Of a stretch of 64,000 nucleotides of DNA, positions 16,963-25,894 are shown one piece after another. The stretch is taken from positions 3,756,001 through 3,820,000 of the forward strand of contig NZ_CP041636.1 in NCBI RefSeq assembly GCF_007197755.1, in the 5' to 3' direction. The notes under the pieces were generated by a model. It worked only from the letters and a program-made list of their open reading frames with translations, did not search any database and was not told the DNA's origin. How positions within the stretch are numbered: the stretch's first letter is position 1; each line of letters starts with the position of its first letter. The translations under genes and the position numbers were made by a program. The DNA comes from Ferrovibrio terrae (lineage in GTDB: Bacteria; Pseudomonadota; Alphaproteobacteria; Ferrovibrionales; Ferrovibrionaceae).

Positions 16963-18876
16963 TCAGGGCTGCTTTTTTTTCGGTTTCGACCAGCCGGACT
17001 TGTTTGTAGCAGGCGCACGGTCGGGCTGGAACTCTCCGCCTTCGCTGCGTTCCTTCTTTTTCCACGGCGGCTTGCCGCCCGGCTTGAAGTCGCGCGGTTT
17101 GCCCTCGCCGGGTTTACCGCCGCTGGCCGCGCGTTGCTGGCGGAATTCGTGTTCCGGAATCCAGGCCTTCTTTTCGCGCTGCGGCGAGGCGGTTTCCGGC
17201 GGCGGGCCATCGGCGCGCGTGATGCTGATCTTCTTCTCGCCGGTGCCTTCGCGCTCCACCGTCTGAATGAAGCGTTCGGCTGCGGGGGCCGCGATCTCGA
17301 ACAGGCTTTCGGTATGGAAGATCTTGATCGATCCGACATCGTTGCGCGTGACATGGCCGACGCGGCAAATCAGCGGCAGCAGCCAGCGCGGTTCGGCATT
17401 CTGCTTGTGGCCGGCATTGATCTTGAACCAGCTGCCGCCCAACCTGCCCCTGCCCGGGCCGTCCGAGGCAAGGCCGTCGCGCGGCGTCTTCCGGCCGTAA
17501 TTCGACTGTTCCGGCCCCCGGTCATTCTCGGCGGCGACATCCAGCAGCTCTTCCGGCGCAGGACGGTTTTTCTGCTGCAGGCGCAGGAAGGCGGCGGCAA
17601 TCCGCTCGGCGCCATGCTGTTCGATCAGCTGGGCGGCAAATGTCTGCTCTTCAGCGGTCAGTTCGCCCTGCAGCGTCTCGTCGTTCAGGATGCGCTTGCG
17701 ATCGGCGGCCTGGATTTCCGTGGCCGACGGCGGCTGGCCCCAGGTGGCGTCGATATTCCGCTCGCCCAGCAAACGCTGCATGCCGCGCCGGCGGTTATGC
17801 GGCACCAGCAGCACGCAGAGGCCCTTGTTGCCCGCTCTGCCAGTACGACCTGACCTGTGAAGCAGTGTCTCACTGTTGGTCGGCAGGTCGGCATGCACCA
17901 CCAGTTCCAGACCGGGCAGATCGATGCCGCGTGCCGCCACGTCGGTGGCGACGCAGACCTGGGCCCGACCGTCACGCATCGCCTGCAGGGCATGCGTGCG
18001 CTCGTTCTGGCTCAGCTCGCCCGACAATGCGACGACTGTAAACCCACGATTTGAGAGGCGCGCGGTCAGGTGTGTCACCGCCATACGCGTGCCGCAGAAG
18101 ATAATGGCGCTTTTGGCGTCATGGAAACGCAGCACGTTGATGATGGCATTCTCGCGCTCGTTCGGCGCCACCATCAGCGCGCGATAGGCGATGTCGCCAT
18201 GGCGCTCGGTCGCACTCGCGGTAGCGATGCGGATCGCATTCTTCTGGAACCGCGTGGCCAGTTGCGCGATCGGCTTGGCCACGGTGGCCGAAAACATCAG
18301 CGTGCGGCGCTCGGACGGCGAGGCATCGAGGATGAACTCAAGGTCCTCGCGGAAACCGAGATCGAGCATCTCGTCGGCTTCGTCGAGCACGACAGCGCGC
18401 AAGGAACCGATATCCAGCGCGCCGCGTTCGATATGATCCTTCAGGCGGCCAGGCGTGCCGACCACGATATGCGCGCCGGCATTCAGCGCCTGGCGCTCGG
18501 CTCGCATGTCCATGCCGCCGACACAGGAGACGACGCGGGCATTGGTCTGTTCATACAGCCAGGCCAGTTCGCGGCAGACCTGCAGCGCGAGTTCGCGCGT
18601 CGGCGCGATGATCAGCGCCAGCGGCGGCATCCAGCTGCCCGGACGGAACGGCTCGAAGCCGTCCGATCCCTGCAGCAGCGTCGGTGCGATATTGAGGCCA
18701 AAGGCGACGGTCTTGCCCGAACCGGTCTGCGCCGAGACGAGAAGATCGGCCTCGGCATGTTCCGGCGCCAGCACGGCGGCCTGCACAGGGGTCAGGGTGG
18801 TATAGCCGCGCGCGGTGAGCGCCGCGGCCAACGGCGAAACGGCACCGGCAAAGGCGGCGCCAACAGACTCAGTCAT
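16963..18876 (-). CDS. DEAD-box RNA helicase with DbpA-type RNA-binding domain
   Basis: A 637-residue ATP-dependent RNA helicase. The Q motif (TPVQ, near residue 30), Walker A AQTGSGKT (49-56), APTRELA, the DEAD box in VLDEADEML, SATV, and the C-terminal motifs VATDVAARGIDLPGLE and HRSGRTGRAG are all present. Residues about 460-540 (GGSWFKINAGHKQNAEPRWLLPLICR) form a DbpA/CsdA-type RNA-binding domain. The tail is a lysine/proline-rich basic extension ending KPKKKQP. Such enzymes remodel rRNA or structured mRNA during ribosome assembly or cold adaptation. The ATG at 18876 starts a typical N-terminus. The downstream TRIC-like gene may be cotranscribed. Confidence 0.93.
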   Translation of the reverse strand: MTESVGAAFAGAVSPLAAALTARGYTTLTPVQAAVLAPEHAEADLLVSAQTGSGKTVAFGLNIAPTLLQGSDGFEPFRPGSWMPPLALIIAPTRELALQVCRELAWLYEQTNARVVSCVGGMDMRAERQALNAGAHIVVGTPGRLKDHIERGALDIGSLRAVVLDEADEMLDLGFREDLEFILDASPSERRTLMFSATVAKPIAQLATRFQKNAIRIATASATERHGDIAYRALMVAPNERENAIINVLRFHDAKSAIIFCGTRMAVTHLTARLSNRGFTVVALSGELSQNERTHALQAMRDGRAQVCVATDVAARGIDLPGLELVVHADLPTNSETLLHRSGRTGRAGNKGLCVLLVPHNRRRGMQRLLGERNIDATWGQPPSATEIQAADRKRILNDETLQGELTAEEQTFAAQLIEQHGAERIAAAFLRLQQKNRPAPEELLDVAAENDRGPEQSNYGRKTPRDGLASDGPGRGRLGGSWFKINAGHKQNAEPRWLLPLICRVGHVTRNDVGSIKIFHTESLFEIAAPAAERFIQTVEREGTGEKKISITRADGPPPETASPQREKKAWIPEHEFRQQRAASGGKPGEGKPRDFKPGGKPPWKKKERSEGGEFQPDRAPATNKSGWSKPKKKQP

Positions 18877-19207
18877 GTCTACTCTAACTTTCAGGAGATG
18901 CGGGGTTCGGCGGTCAATGCAGCGGCCCACCCAATGTCACAGGGCCGATCAGGGAATGGCGATCATCCTGCGCCGGCCCTGCTGGGGCGGGTTTTAGGGG
19001 CGAAACCCGGATTCGTCAACCGCAGGGCGCCCCCCTGTGACAATTGGGCACTTTACCGCGGGAAACGGGGCACCGATTGACCTTGCGGCCCGCCCCGGCA
19101 AGGCAGACACTGTCGCCAGACGACTCCTGACAATCAAACCGCACTCCAGCTCGCATGGGGTCCACAGCAGGGCAGCACCTCGCTCTGCTGCGGCACCGAT
19201 TGTGCTT
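18877..19207. other. Intergenic region between divergent helicase and transglutaminase units
   Basis: A 331-base stretch holding the upstream regions of two divergent transcription units. The only structure I see is a seven-pair inverted repeat CGGGTTT/AAACCCG at 18988-19009 without a T-run. The frame of the following small gene stays open back to 19037, but the added residues look non-coding. No RNA gene or further protein gene is apparent. Confidence 0.5.
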
Positions 19208-19525
19208 ATGAAAGCCCGCCTCATGTCCAGCCGCAGTACAGAGACCACCGTCACCTTCCTGCATGCCTTCCATATGAAGGGGCTGGAACAGCCGCAGCCG
19301 GCTGGCACCTACCTCGTGGTGACCGAGGAAGAACTGCTGGATGCCCTGTCCTTCCCGGCCTGGCTACGCACCGGCACGCAGCTGCATCTGCCCGCCATCG
19401 GTCTGCCGGCGTTGTCGCGTCAGGCAATTACCATCGATCCGGACGACCTGTCGGCCGCACTGCTGGCGGATGGCCCGTCCCGCACCGCGCCGCCTGCCGC
19501 CTCGCCGCATCCGGGCGGGCACTGA
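19208..19525 (+). CDS. Conserved-looking small protein preceding transglutaminase
   Basis: A protein of about 105 residues (100 if the ATG at 19223 is used) that I cannot assign to a family. Its first half, TETTVTFLHAFHMKGLEQPQPAGTYLVVTEEELLDALSFPAW, looks folded, while the C-terminus is Ala/Pro-rich. Neither candidate start has a strong ribosome site. Its stop codon lies one base before the transglutaminase ATG, so the two are almost certainly cotranslated and functionally linked. No signal peptide or membrane segment is present. Confidence 0.6.
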   Translation: MKARLMSSRSTETTVTFLHAFHMKGLEQPQPAGTYLVVTEEELLDALSFPAWLRTGTQLHLPAIGLPALSRQAITIDPDDLSAALLADGPSRTAPPAASPHPGGH

Positions 19526-19526
19526 G

Positions 19527-20444
19527 ATGCAACTGCGCATCCATCATCGCACCATCTATCTTTACAGCCGGCCGGTCGATCTCGGCCCGCATCGCCTGAT
19601 GCTGCGGCCACGCGAAAGCCCGGACATGCGGCTGCTGTCCTTTGCGGTCAGCACCTCGCCGCCGAGCCTGTTCGGCTGGAGCCAGGATGTCTATGGCAAC
19701 AGCGTGGCGCGCGCGCTGCCGATGTGGACCGCCGACAGCCTGATGATCGACTGCGAAATCCGCGTCGACAACCTGGCCCTCGCCAACCCGACGCTGAACA
19801 TCGCGGCCGAGGCAACCTCCTACCCCTTCCGCTATACCGACACCGAGTGGAACGATCTCGGCCACCTCACCCAGCCGCTCTATGCCGATCCGCACGGCGA
19901 GCTGCGTGCCTGGGCGCAAGCGTTTGTCGCCGCGTATCCAACCGGCACACTGGCGCTGCTGCTCGACCTCAATGCCGGCGTCGCGGATGCCGTCGCCTAT
20001 CAGAGCCGGCATGGCGACGGCACGCAGACGCCGCTGGAAACCCTGCGGCGCGGCTGGGGCTCATGCCGCGATTTCGCCGTGCTGATGGCGGAAGCCGCAC
20101 GCCAGCTGGGATTCGGTGCGCGGCTGGTCTCGGGCTATCTCTATCTGCCGGATCTTGATCCTGGTCTCGATGCCGGGCCGGCCGATGCGACGATGCCGGC
20201 CACCGGCGCAACGCATGCCTGGATCGAGATCTATCTGCCCGGCGCCGGCTGGGTGGCTTTCGATCCCACCCATCGCAGCTATGGCGGCGCCAACCTGATC
20301 CCGGTGGCGGTGGCGCGCGGCATTGCAGACCTGCCACCAGTGGAAGGCAGCTTCACCGGCACGACCGGCGACTATATCGGCATGCATGTGGGCGTAACCG
20401 TCTCGGCGCCGGCGGCGCAGCACGGCATGATCCGCAGAACCTGA
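19527..20444 (+). CDS. Transglutaminase-like cysteine hydrolase
   Basis: A 305-residue transglutaminase-like protein. The N-terminal beta domain (residues 1-120, MQLRIHHRTIYLYSRPV) is the bacterial transglutaminase N domain; the papain-like core carries a complete triad: C180 in RGWGSCRDFAVL, H230 in ATHAWIEIYLP and D246 in FDPTH. There is no signal peptide, so it should be cytoplasmic. Bacterial members act as proteases or amidases more often than as crosslinkers, and some sit in peptide-modification operons. The start follows the preceding stop by one base, indicating coupling with that small protein. Confidence 0.87.
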   Translation: MQLRIHHRTIYLYSRPVDLGPHRLMLRPRESPDMRLLSFAVSTSPPSLFGWSQDVYGNSVARALPMWTADSLMIDCEIRVDNLALANPTLNIAAEATSYPFRYTDTEWNDLGHLTQPLYADPHGELRAWAQAFVAAYPTGTLALLLDLNAGVADAVAYQSRHGDGTQTPLETLRRGWGSCRDFAVLMAEAARQLGFGARLVSGYLYLPDLDPGLDAGPADATMPATGATHAWIEIYLPGAGWVAFDPTHRSYGGANLIPVAVARGIADLPPVEGSFTGTTGDYIGMHVGVTVSAPAAQHGMIRRT

Positions 20445-20459
20445 AACCCGCCGTCGGGA

Positions 20460-20888
20460 CTACTTGCGGTAGCCGCCGCCCTGCATCTCGCGCAGCACCT
20501 CAAGTTCCTCCCGGTTCGGGCAGAAATATGGCAGCGCGGCGTCATCCCGCGCTTCCGCCGGTACGCTGAGCCAGTCGCGACATTCAGAACGTTGCCTGCA
20601 AAGGGCGCAGACACGCTGCAGATCCGGCAAGGCGCCCCGCATGGCTGCAGTCTGCTGCAGATCGCCACGACGCAGCAATTCGTCCAGTTCGGCGGTACCG
20701 CCGCTTTCGGCGATCAACGTGCCGACATCGCCTCCACTGAGTCCAAGATCCTGCGCCACCCGTCGGCGTTCGCATCCGTCGAGCGACTGCCACTCACGCA
20801 GGCGAGCGGCGCGGCAAAAGGTTTCCTTCACATCGTCCAGCAAACTGCCGACAACGCTGCGCTCGCCCGGTTTCCTTGGTTCGTTCAT
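20460..20888 (-). CDS. DUF6455-like cysteine-containing small protein
   Basis: A 142-residue protein with an N-terminal helical part (LREWQSLDGCERRRVAQDLGLS) and a C-terminal cysteine cluster: CALCRQRSECRDWL followed about 25 residues later by PYFCPNREELEVL. The spacing of CxxCxxxxxC and FCPN matches DUF6455-type proteins of alphaproteobacteria. Four clustered cysteines suggest a metal site such as zinc or Fe-S, but this is inference. The gene is convergent with the transglutaminase gene, 15 bases away, and shows no operon partner. Confidence 0.7.
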   Translation of the reverse strand: MNEPRKPGERSVVGSLLDDVKETFCRAARLREWQSLDGCERRRVAQDLGLSGGDVGTLIAESGGTAELDELLRRGDLQQTAAMRGALPDLQRVCALCRQRSECRDWLSVPAEARDDAALPYFCPNREELEVLREMQGGGYRK

Positions 20889-21006
20889 GGCCTGCCTCCT
20901 CGCCTATGAATACGAATGAAGGCTGTATCCAATCGTGTGGAAGCTCTTTGTCCTGGATCAACGATGGCCACCTTTAGTCCAGACCATTCGCTCCCCCGGA
21001 CCACCG

Positions 21007-21468
21007 TCACCCCGGCTTCGCCACCCGCAGGAAAACCTCGCCGACCAGCAGATGGCTCACCTCGCCCCCGGCATCGGTCAGCGGCAGGATCAGCCGGTCG
21101 TATTGCAGGATGCGCGGCCCGTCCCAGCGCGTGATGCTGACATGGAAGGCCTCGCGCTGCTCGAGCGCCAGGTCGAGATGCTGACGCACCACCGGGCGCG
21201 TCTCGCGTGTGACGCCGTCGGCATCGGGCTTCAGCGCCGCCGTGCGGCGATACTGCTCGCCCATCGCCAGATAGGCATAGCGGCCATCGCCTGCCACCTC
21301 GAGGATGGCGAGGTCGGCCGGCCCGGGCAGCGCATGCGGTTCCGGCAGCGCATCGAAGCCGGCCATCGCCTTGTCGCCGCGCGCCTCGTCATACCAGACC
21401 TTCAGCGCGATCAGCGCCGGCGCGACGATCTCATCGGCCGCATAGTGACGCGTGCTGCCGTTGGTCAC
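21007..21468 (-). CDS. PAS_5-type PAS domain protein
   Basis: A 153-residue protein resembling the PAS_5 group of small alphaproteobacterial PAS proteins: an N-terminal helix LIALKVWYDEARG, a core strand YAYLAMGEQYRR, and the terminal RWDGPRILQYDRLILPLTDAGGEVSHLLVGEVF. It has no output domain. The GTG start at 21468 lies one base beyond the stop codon of the upstream thioesterase gene and is preceded by AAGGGAAG, so the two genes are translationally coupled. Ligand and role are unknown; small PAS proteins of this kind may sense metabolites or bind partners. Confidence 0.72.
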   Translation of the reverse strand: MTNGSTRHYAADEIVAPALIALKVWYDEARGDKAMAGFDALPEPHALPGPADLAILEVAGDGRYAYLAMGEQYRRTAALKPDADGVTRETRPVVRQHLDLALEQREAFHVSITRWDGPRILQYDRLILPLTDAGGEVSHLLVGEVFLRVAKPG

Positions 21469-21469
21469 G

Positions 21470-21892
21470 TCACTTCCCTTCTGCCGGCACCGGACGCGAC
21501 TTGCCGTTTTCATCGATGGCGACATAGGTGTAGACGCCCTCGGTCACCTTGATCTCGGTGGGATCGAGGCGGCGGGCCACGATGGTTTCCATTTTTACCG
21601 CCATCGAACTGCGGCCCACACGGATGACGCGGCCGTAGATCGAGACAATATCGCCGACCTTGATCGGCTGGTGGAAGGTCATCGCATCCACCGCCACGGT
21701 GACGACGCGGCCCTGGGCGCGACGTGCCGCGACGATGCCGCCGGCGATATCCATCTGGCTCAGTACCCAGCCGCCGAAGATGTCGCCGTTGCCGTTCATG
21801 TCGGCCGGCATTGGCGCCGAGCGGATCAATGGCTCGCCGCGCTCCGCGACAGTAAGCTCCCTGGCCGATTCGCCTACCGATTCTTTGCCCAT
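21470..21892 (-). CDS. Acyl-CoA thioesterase (YciA/hot-dog fold)
   Basis: A 140-residue hot-dog fold acyl-CoA thioesterase. The active-site segment NGNGDIFGGWVLSQMDIAGGIVAARRAQG, with its aspartate on the central helix, and VDAMTFHQPIKVGDIVSIYGRV match YciA-type enzymes that hydrolyse a broad range of acyl-CoAs to free acid and CoA. A GAGGTT site precedes the ATG at 21892. It forms a coupled pair with the PAS_5-like gene downstream and diverges from parE, sharing about 100 bases of promoter DNA. Confidence 0.88.
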   Translation of the reverse strand: MGKESVGESARELTVAERGEPLIRSAPMPADMNGNGDIFGGWVLSQMDIAGGIVAARRAQGRVVTVAVDAMTFHQPIKVGDIVSIYGRVIRVGRSSMAVKMETIVARRLDPTEIKVTEGVYTYVAIDENGKSRPVPAEGK

Positions 21893-21922
21893 GCGAACCT
21901 CTATATTCCTACCAGATGTTGG

Positions 21923-21950
21923 TTGTTTCCCGGGTGTGGCCTACTATACT
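21923..21950 (+). promoter_or_regulatory. Predicted sigma-70 promoter of parE
   Basis: TTGTTT at 21923-21928 and TATACT at 21945-21950 are separated by 16 bases. Transcription would start near 21957, about 40 bases before the parE ATG. This is prediction by consensus only. Confidence 0.5.
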
Positions 21951-21996
21951 GCGGCGCAAATACGAGTCACCCCTTAATCTTAAATCCGTGAATAGT

Positions 21997-23967
21997 ATGA
22001 ACGACTTGTTCCAGACGGGAAGCAAGGGCGGCAACGATTACACCGCCAAGGACATCGAGGTTCTCGAGGGTCTGGAGCCGGTGCGTCGCCGGCCCGGCAT
22101 GTATATCGGCGGCACCGACGAGCGCGCCCTGCACCACCTCTTTGCCGAAGTGCTCGACAACTCGATGGACGAGGCCGTCGCCGGCCATGCCGACCGCATC
22201 GAGGTGTCGCTGCTGGAAGACGGCAGCTTGCGCGTGACCGATAACGGCCGCGGCATCCCGATCGACAGGCACCCCAAGTTCAAGGACAAGTCGGCGCTCG
22301 AGGTCATCCTCACCACGCTGCATTCGGGCGGCAAATTCTCCGACAAGGTTTATTCCACCGCGGGCGGCCTGCATGGCGTCGGCATCTCGGTGGTGAACGC
22401 GCTGTCTGACCGCCTCACCGTCGAAGTCGCCCGCGACAGGGAACTGTGGAAGCAGGATTACTCGCGCGGCGCGCCGCAGGGCAAGCTGGTCAAGGTCGGC
22501 GCTGCCCCGAACCGTCGCGGCACAGCGGTGATCTTCCATCCCGACGAACAGATTTTCGGCAAGGGCGCACATTTCCGCCCGTCGCGCATTTTCAAGATGG
22601 CGCGCTCGAAGGCCTATCTCTATCCGGGCGTGAAAATCGTCTGGTCCTGCGCGCCTGAGCTGCTGACAGGCAGCGAGGAAGTCACGCCGCAGGAGGCCGT
22701 GCTGCATTTCCCCGGCGGCCTGCAGGATTACCTGTCCGAACAGCTGGAAGGCCAGCAGACAGTGACCCCGACGCCGTTTGCCGGCCGCGCCGATCTGGCC
22801 GGTGGACGTGGCAAGGTGGAATGGGCCATTCACTGGCCGCAGGATATCGATGAAGGCTGGCTGCAGTCCTACACCAACACGGTGACGACGCCGGAAGGCG
22901 GCACGCATGAGGCCGGCTTCCGCACGGCCCTGCTGCGCGGTCTGAAGGATTATGCCGAGCTGGCCAACAACAAGAAGGCCGCGCAGATCACTGCTGACGA
23001 CATTCTTGGTGCCGGCGCGGCGATGCTGTCTCTGTTCATCAAGGATCCGCAGTTCCAGGGCCAGACCAAGGACAAGCTGGTCACCGTGGAAGCGCAGAAG
23101 CTGGTCGAGACGGCAATCAAGGACCATTTCGACCACTGGCTGGCCGGCGCGCCGCAGCATGCCAACGCGCTGCTGACTCGCCTGATCGAACGCGCCGAAG
23201 ACCGCCTGCGCCGCCGCGCCGAAAAGGACGTCAGCCGCAAGTCGGCCACACGCAAATTGCGTCTTCCCGGTAAACTCGCGGACTGCGCTGATGAGGCCGC
23301 CAACGGTTCTGAAATCTTCATCGTCGAGGGTGACTCGGCCGGCGGTTCGGCCAAGCAGGCGCGCGACCGCCGCACCCAGGCCGTGCTGCCGCTACGTGGC
23401 AAGATCCTGAACGTGGCCTCGGCCGCCTCGGGCAAGCTGGCCGCCAACCAGGAACTGGCCGACCTGATGCTGGCGCTGGGCTGCGGCACCGGTGGCAAGT
23501 ATCGCGACGAAGACCTGCGCTACGACAAGGTCATCATCATGACCGATGCCGATGTCGATGGCGCGCATATCGCCTCGTTGCTGATGACCTTCTTCTTCCG
23601 CGAGATGCCGAAGCTGATCGAGCACGGCCATCTCTATCTGGCGCAGCCCCCGCTCTATCGCCTGTCCGCCGGCGGCAAGACTTTCTATGCGATGGACGAT
23701 GCCGATAAGGACAAGCTGATCAAGCAGCATTTCGGTACGCGCAAAGTTGAAATCAGCCGCTTCAAGGGTCTGGGCGAAATGCCGCCGGGCCAGTTGAAGG
23801 AAACCACCATGAACCGGAAGAACCGCGTGCTGCTGCGCGTGCAGGTGCCGGTGGAGGAGGCCCGCGAGGCCGACGATCTGGTGGAGCGCCTGATGGGCCG
23901 CAAGCCGGAACTGCGCTTCCAGTTCATTCAGGAACGTGCCGCCTTCGCCACCGATATCGACGTCTAG
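21997..23967 (+). CDS. parE: DNA topoisomerase IV subunit B
   Basis: A 656-residue type IIA topoisomerase ATPase subunit. The GHKL ATPase has VLDNSMDEAVAGHA, TDNGRGIP and GGLHGVGISVVNALS; the TOPRIM domain has EGDSAGGSAKQARDR, PLRGKILNV and MTDADVDGAHI; the C-terminal tail QLKETTMN...LRVQVPVEEAREADDLVERLMG is standard. The length and lack of a long insert favour ParE over GyrB. With ParC, encoded elsewhere, it decatenates daughter chromosomes. The ATG at 21997 was chosen over an in-frame GTG nine bases upstream. The next gene starts three bases after the stop, suggesting cotranscription. Confidence 0.93.
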   Translation: MNDLFQTGSKGGNDYTAKDIEVLEGLEPVRRRPGMYIGGTDERALHHLFAEVLDNSMDEAVAGHADRIEVSLLEDGSLRVTDNGRGIPIDRHPKFKDKSALEVILTTLHSGGKFSDKVYSTAGGLHGVGISVVNALSDRLTVEVARDRELWKQDYSRGAPQGKLVKVGAAPNRRGTAVIFHPDEQIFGKGAHFRPSRIFKMARSKAYLYPGVKIVWSCAPELLTGSEEVTPQEAVLHFPGGLQDYLSEQLEGQQTVTPTPFAGRADLAGGRGKVEWAIHWPQDIDEGWLQSYTNTVTTPEGGTHEAGFRTALLRGLKDYAELANNKKAAQITADDILGAGAAMLSLFIKDPQFQGQTKDKLVTVEAQKLVETAIKDHFDHWLAGAPQHANALLTRLIERAEDRLRRRAEKDVSRKSATRKLRLPGKLADCADEAANGSEIFIVEGDSAGGSAKQARDRRTQAVLPLRGKILNVASAASGKLAANQELADLMLALGCGTGGKYRDEDLRYDKVIIMTDADVDGAHIASLLMTFFFREMPKLIEHGHLYLAQPPLYRLSAGGKTFYAMDDADKDKLIKQHFGTRKVEISRFKGLGEMPPGQLKETTMNRKNRVLLRVQVPVEEAREADDLVERLMGRKPELRFQFIQERAAFATDIDV

Positions 23968-23970
23968 CCG

Positions 23971-25170
23971 ATGTCGGATTTCATCAGGGCCAACGACCTG
24001 CCGGTTATTGCCCTGGTGACGTTAGCTCTGCTGGGGATCAATGTCCTCGTCGGTGTCTGGGCCAGCATCGTGCATCCACGCGAGGAAGGCCCGGCGACCT
24101 GGGCGCTGGCCAATGTGCTGTTTGCCACCAGCGTTTCGGTGCTGATGCTGCGTGTGCCGCAGCAGGAGCCCTCCGTGGCCCTGTTCGGCAACGTCGTCAT
24201 CGTCGTCAGCTATCTGCTGATGTGGTTCGGCTTCCTGCGCTTCCGCTTCCGCACGGTGCCATACTATCCGGCCGGCATCGGCCTGCTTGCCTATGTGACC
24301 GGGTTTATATGGTTCCTGTTCGCGCAGCCCGACATCGTGGTGCGCGTTAGCCTCACGGCCGGCACGATCGCTCTGCTCTGTGGCCTGATCACCTGGACCA
24401 TGCTGTATCGCATCGAAGCCGGCCTGGTGCAGACCCAGGCTTTCATCGGCATGCTGTTCGGCGCCCTGGGCATGCTCAATCTGCTGCGCGCGGTGGCCGC
24501 CGCGACCGGCGCATTGCTGCCCAGCGATTTCGGCGGCGGGCCGCTGGGGGCCGGTATCTTCGTACTGCCTACCATCGCCTCGCTGCTGGCGGCTGCCGCC
24601 TGCATCCTGATGCTGAACCAGCGGCTGCAGCAACGCCTGCATGTCAGCGCGCAGACCGACCCCCTCACTGGCCTGATCAACCGCGGCATGCTCGACGATC
24701 TCGGCCGAAAGGAAGTTGCCCGGGCCAAGCGCCATGCCTACGGGTTGTCAGTGGTGCTGATGGAGATCGATCATTTCGATGCGATCAACAGCACGCATGG
24801 CTACGATACCGGCGACATGGTGCTGCGGCGGATTTCCGTACTGGCCACCGCCAGCCTGAGGCAAGAGGATTTCATTGCCCGGCTGGACCATTCTGGTTTC
24901 GCAATGCTGTTGCCCAGCACGCGGATGGCCGGTGCCCAGCAGATGGCGGAACGGTTGCGGCTGGAGATTGCTGACGCCGTCATCGAAACGGGTGGCGAGC
25001 CCCTGTCGCTGACCGCCAGTTTCGGTATCGCCGCCTTCGGCCTGCACAGCGAAGACTGGACTGAAATGGTGCAGCGCGCCCAGACCGCGCTTTATCGCGC
25101 CAAGACCGATGGCGGCAACCGCATCGAGATCGCGGTGCTCAGCGACACATTGCTGGAACGTTCAGCCTAG
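23971..25170 (+). CDS. Membrane protein with degenerate GGDEF domain
   Basis: A 399-residue protein with about seven N-terminal membrane helices (residues 10-220) and a C-terminal GGDEF-family domain (about 230-390). The substrate-proximal motif DPLTGLINRGML is present, but the catalytic signature GGDEF is replaced by DHSGF (context FIARLDHSGFAMLLP), so cyclase activity is very unlikely. The inhibitory-site RxxD just before it survives as RQED, which leaves c-di-GMP binding possible. It begins three bases after the parE stop and so is probably cotranscribed. It appears paralogous to the intact cyclase at 26571-27752. Confidence 0.85.
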   Translation: MSDFIRANDLPVIALVTLALLGINVLVGVWASIVHPREEGPATWALANVLFATSVSVLMLRVPQQEPSVALFGNVVIVVSYLLMWFGFLRFRFRTVPYYPAGIGLLAYVTGFIWFLFAQPDIVVRVSLTAGTIALLCGLITWTMLYRIEAGLVQTQAFIGMLFGALGMLNLLRAVAAATGALLPSDFGGGPLGAGIFVLPTIASLLAAAACILMLNQRLQQRLHVSAQTDPLTGLINRGMLDDLGRKEVARAKRHAYGLSVVLMEIDHFDAINSTHGYDTGDMVLRRISVLATASLRQEDFIARLDHSGFAMLLPSTRMAGAQQMAERLRLEIADAVIETGGEPLSLTASFGIAAFGLHSEDWTEMVQRAQTALYRAKTDGGNRIEIAVLSDTLLERSA

Positions 25171-25865
25171 GCGGCAAGCCACGTCTTCAATGCGGCTGCC
25201 GTCTCGTCGGGCTGTTCCATCGGCGGCAGATGGCCGCAATGATCCAGCACCACCTGCACGGCATTGGGGATCAGCAACGCCATTTCGTCATGCAGTTCCA
25301 GCGGCGTCAGGGCATCCTGCCGGCCGCAGAGCACCAGCGCCGGCACCTTGTAACCTTTCAGGTCCGGGCGGCCATCGGGCCGGTTGATGATGGCGGTCTG
25401 CTGGTTGGTGAAGCCGTCGCTGCCAATCTCGACCGCCATATCCATCAGCCGGTCGACGATGGCTTTGTTCGTCTGGTTGTCGGGATGCAGCAGCAACGGC
25501 AGCAGTCGCGGCGTCACGCCCTTGAAGTTGCCGATCTTGCCAAGGTTTATCAGTGCCCGGCGGCGTTCGGTCTGCTCCGGCGTATCGGCACGGGATGAGG
25601 TATCCATCAGGCAGATACGCGTCACCCGCTGCGGCGCCTGGCGCATGATCTCCTGCGCGACATAACCGCCCATGGAGAGACCGCAGAGCGCAAACCTCTC
25701 AGGCGCCTCGTCGAGCACCAGGCGCGCCATATCGCTGAAACTGTCCATGCGGAAATGGCTTGTAGGTACAATGCACTGCGCAACTTCAGAAAGGCGCGCG
25801 ATCTGCTCACGCCAGAAGTCTTCGGTCTGCAGCAGGCCGGGGATCAGCACCAGCGGCTCACGCAT
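25167..25865 (-). CDS. Alpha/beta hydrolase
   Basis: A 232-residue alpha/beta hydrolase. The nucleophile elbow is CGLSMGGYVAQ (S64), the acid lies in VLCGRQDALTP and the histidine in LDHCGHLPPMEQPD. The oxyanion-region LIPGLLQTEDFW stands at the N-terminus. The family includes esterases, lactonases and MhpC/RsbQ-type proteins, and the substrate cannot be predicted. The stop overlaps the stop of the degenerate GGDEF gene by four bases, tail to tail. The isochorismatase-like gene lies immediately upstream on the same strand, so the two may share an operon. Confidence 0.85.
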   Translation of the reverse strand: MREPLVLIPGLLQTEDFWREQIARLSEVAQCIVPTSHFRMDSFSDMARLVLDEAPERFALCGLSMGGYVAQEIMRQAPQRVTRICLMDTSSRADTPEQTERRRALINLGKIGNFKGVTPRLLPLLLHPDNQTNKAIVDRLMDMAVEIGSDGFTNQQTAIINRPDGRPDLKGYKVPALVLCGRQDALTPLELHDEMALLIPNAVQVVLDHCGHLPPMEQPDETAAALKTWLAA

Positions 25866-25894
25866 GAAACGGTCCTTTCAGCATTGCGAAAAAA

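Noticed and set aside
16960-16987. GC hairpin followed by eight T residues on the plus strand, resembling a rho-independent terminator
   Set aside because: The T-run is the reverse complement of the lysine codons at the C-terminus of the minus-strand RNA helicase, and the hairpin straddles its stop codon. No plus-strand gene ends here, so it is coincidental.
18988-19009. CGGGTTT/AAACCCG inverted repeat as a terminator or RNA element
   Set aside because: The stem is short and has no T-run, and the position in a divergent promoter region does not suit a terminator.
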